Positions 5,838 to 6,774 of a stretch of DNA of 6,774 nt are shown here, one piece after another. Position 1 is the stretch's first letter. The number at the start of each line of letters is the position of its first letter. The DNA is from Microcaldota archaeon. GTDB lineage: Archaea > Micrarchaeota > Micrarchaeia > Micrarchaeales > CABMGC01. A program made the position numbers and the translations under genes. The notes beneath the pieces are model-generated. The model worked only from the letters and a program-made list of their open reading frames with translations. It was not told the DNA's origin and did no database searches. The stretch lies in NCBI GenBank assembly GCA_030040595.1, contig JASHTL010000089.1, positions 1-6,774 of the forward strand. Reading direction: 5' to 3'.

Positions 5838-6774
5838 ATGCACAAATACGAGAGATCGGTCCTTGACGCACTGCGGAAGAGAAAGCAGCTCGACCTCGCT
5901 GAGCTGATCGACGCTACCGGCATGGGCAGGGACGAGGCACTGTGGGCGCTTGAAAACCTGAGCGCGCAAGGGTACGTGGACCTGAAGCGGGAGCAGTCAG
6001 CAGAGGCGTTCCTGACTAACGAGGGCAAGGAGTACGCAATGTCTGCGCTTCCCGAATCAACGCTGCTAGCACGCCTGAAGGAAGGCACAATAGAGATAAG
6101 GAACCTAAAGAACCAGCAGGAGCGACTCGGCTTCCAGTGGGCAAAGCAGAAAGGCCTAGTATCGATAAAGAACGGATCAATACTCCTTGGAGAGAAAGGT
6201 ATAACTGCATCGGAGAAAGGCCTTGGCGAGGAGAAAGTACTAAAGGATCTGGCCAAAGATCCACATTCGTACGGCAGGCTCTCTAAGTCGAATTCTGCAG
6301 AGGTCGGGGAACTGAGGAAGAGAGGGCTAATAGAGATCAAGGAGAGGAATGTCCTGGCGAGTGTGAGCATAACAAAGAAAGGCACCGCTGCTGACGTTGA
6401 CTCGGAAGATGAAGGCATAGGCGCGCTTACGAAGAGCATGATATCCGGAGGCTCATGGAAAGGTTCCAAGTTCAAAAGCTATGACGTGAACGTGCCTGTT
6501 GAAAAGACACTTGCCGCAAGGAAACATCCGCTCGCGCAGAACATAGATGATATCAGGAGATCGTACATATCCAACGGCTTTGTCGAGGTCTCCGGTCCGG
6601 TCATCGACTCGGCGTTCTGGGTCTTCGACGCGCTCTTCCAGCCCCAGGATCATCCGGCGAGGGACGTCCAGGACACCTTTTACCTGGAGGACATAGAGGC
6701 GCAGGAGATAAGGAACAGGGAGTACATAAGCAGGGTGAAAAAGGCCCACACCGAGGGATGGCATTACAAATGGG
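5838..6774 (+). CDS. pheS: Phenylalanyl-tRNA synthetase alpha subunit, archaeal type (3'-truncated by window)
   Basis: Charges tRNA-Phe in the cytoplasm as part of an alpha2-beta2 class II synthetase. The window holds the first 312 residues of about 500, and the reading frame is intact to the last base. Residues 1-200 form the N-terminal region built of small winged-helix-like units (YERSVLDALRKRKQLDLAELIDATGM at 4-29; RLSKSNSAEVGELRKRGLIEIKE at 147-169), which bind tRNA in archaeal and eukaryotic enzymes. The catalytic domain begins near HPLAQNIDDIRRSYISNGFVEVSGPVI (230-256, motif 1 region) and continues with the family signature FWVFDALFQPQDHPARDVQDTFYL (260-283). Motifs 2 and 3 lie beyond the window. 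V262 stands where Asn is usual (FWNFD). The gene follows a surface-protein gene by 8 nt. pheT often follows in archaea, but that cannot be seen here. Confidence 0.95.
   Translation, partial: MHKYERSVLDALRKRKQLDLAELIDATGMGRDEALWALENLSAQGYVDLKREQSAEAFLTNEGKEYAMSALPESTLLARLKEGTIEIRNLKNQQERLGFQWAKQKGLVSIKNGSILLGEKGITASEKGLGEEKVLKDLAKDPHSYGRLSKSNSAEVGELRKRGLIEIKERNVLASVSITKKGTAADVDSEDEGIGALTKSMISGGSWKGSKFKSYDVNVPVEKTLAARKHPLAQNIDDIRRSYISNGFVEVSGPVIDSAFWVFDALFQPQDHPARDVQDTFYLEDIEAQEIRNREYISRVKKAHTEGWHYKW

Noticed and set aside
5807..6475. Minus-strand open frame of 222 codons opposite pheS
   Set aside because: Ser/Phe/Pro-rich shadow of the pheS coding strand, with no promoter or family signature.

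Overview
The window comes from an archaeon. The evidence is ribosomal proteins uL30 and uL15 of the archaeal/eukaryotic type, a CPSF-type beta-CASP ribonuclease, a phenylalanyl-tRNA synthetase alpha subunit with the archaeal/eukaryotic FDALFQPQDHPAR signature, archaeal TATA boxes (TTTAAATA, CTTATATA), and a surface protein rich in N-glycosylation sequons. Base composition is roughly balanced. Genes are tightly packed and often overlap. A small-genome DPANN lineage such as Micrarchaeota is a guess I cannot confirm from these genes.

Layout. Positions 1-110 hold the 3' end of an unidentified + strand gene, which meets the next gene tail to tail with a 2-nt gap. Positions 113-4104 are a minus-strand cluster, read from right to left: rpl30 (uL30), rpl15 (uL15), a GT4 glycosyltransferase, a coiled-coil protein with an Arg/Pro-rich tail, and an aCPSF2-like ribonuclease. 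Spacing is 8 nt, 17 nt, a 16-nt overlap, and a 3-nt overlap or 2-nt gap depending on the start chosen. This looks like one operon, possibly with a second promoter inside the glycosyltransferase gene.

Positions 4105-4258 are a divergent promoter region. It has a minus-strand TATA box for rpl30, a plus-strand TATA box for a small SAM-dependent methyltransferase (4259-4897), and a perfect 15-nt palindrome between them. After a 116-nt gap with another TATA box comes a secreted, membrane-anchored protein (5050-5829). Eight nucleotides after it, behind a good Shine-Dalgarno sequence, pheS starts and runs off the window.

How the parts fit. The minus cluster joins large-subunit ribosomal proteins to an RNA-decay enzyme and a coiled-coil protein that could be its partner, with a glycosyltransferase inserted. 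uL30-uL15 is normally the middle of the archaeal spc operon (uS5-uL30-uL15-SecY), so the pair has left that context here and has its own promoter. The plus-strand side is less coherent: an orphan methyltransferase, then a surface protein cotranscribed with a tRNA synthetase. I see no CRISPR array, insertion sequence, tRNA or rRNA. The nearest thing to an undescribed system is the ribosomal protein / coiled-coil / ribonuclease linkage.
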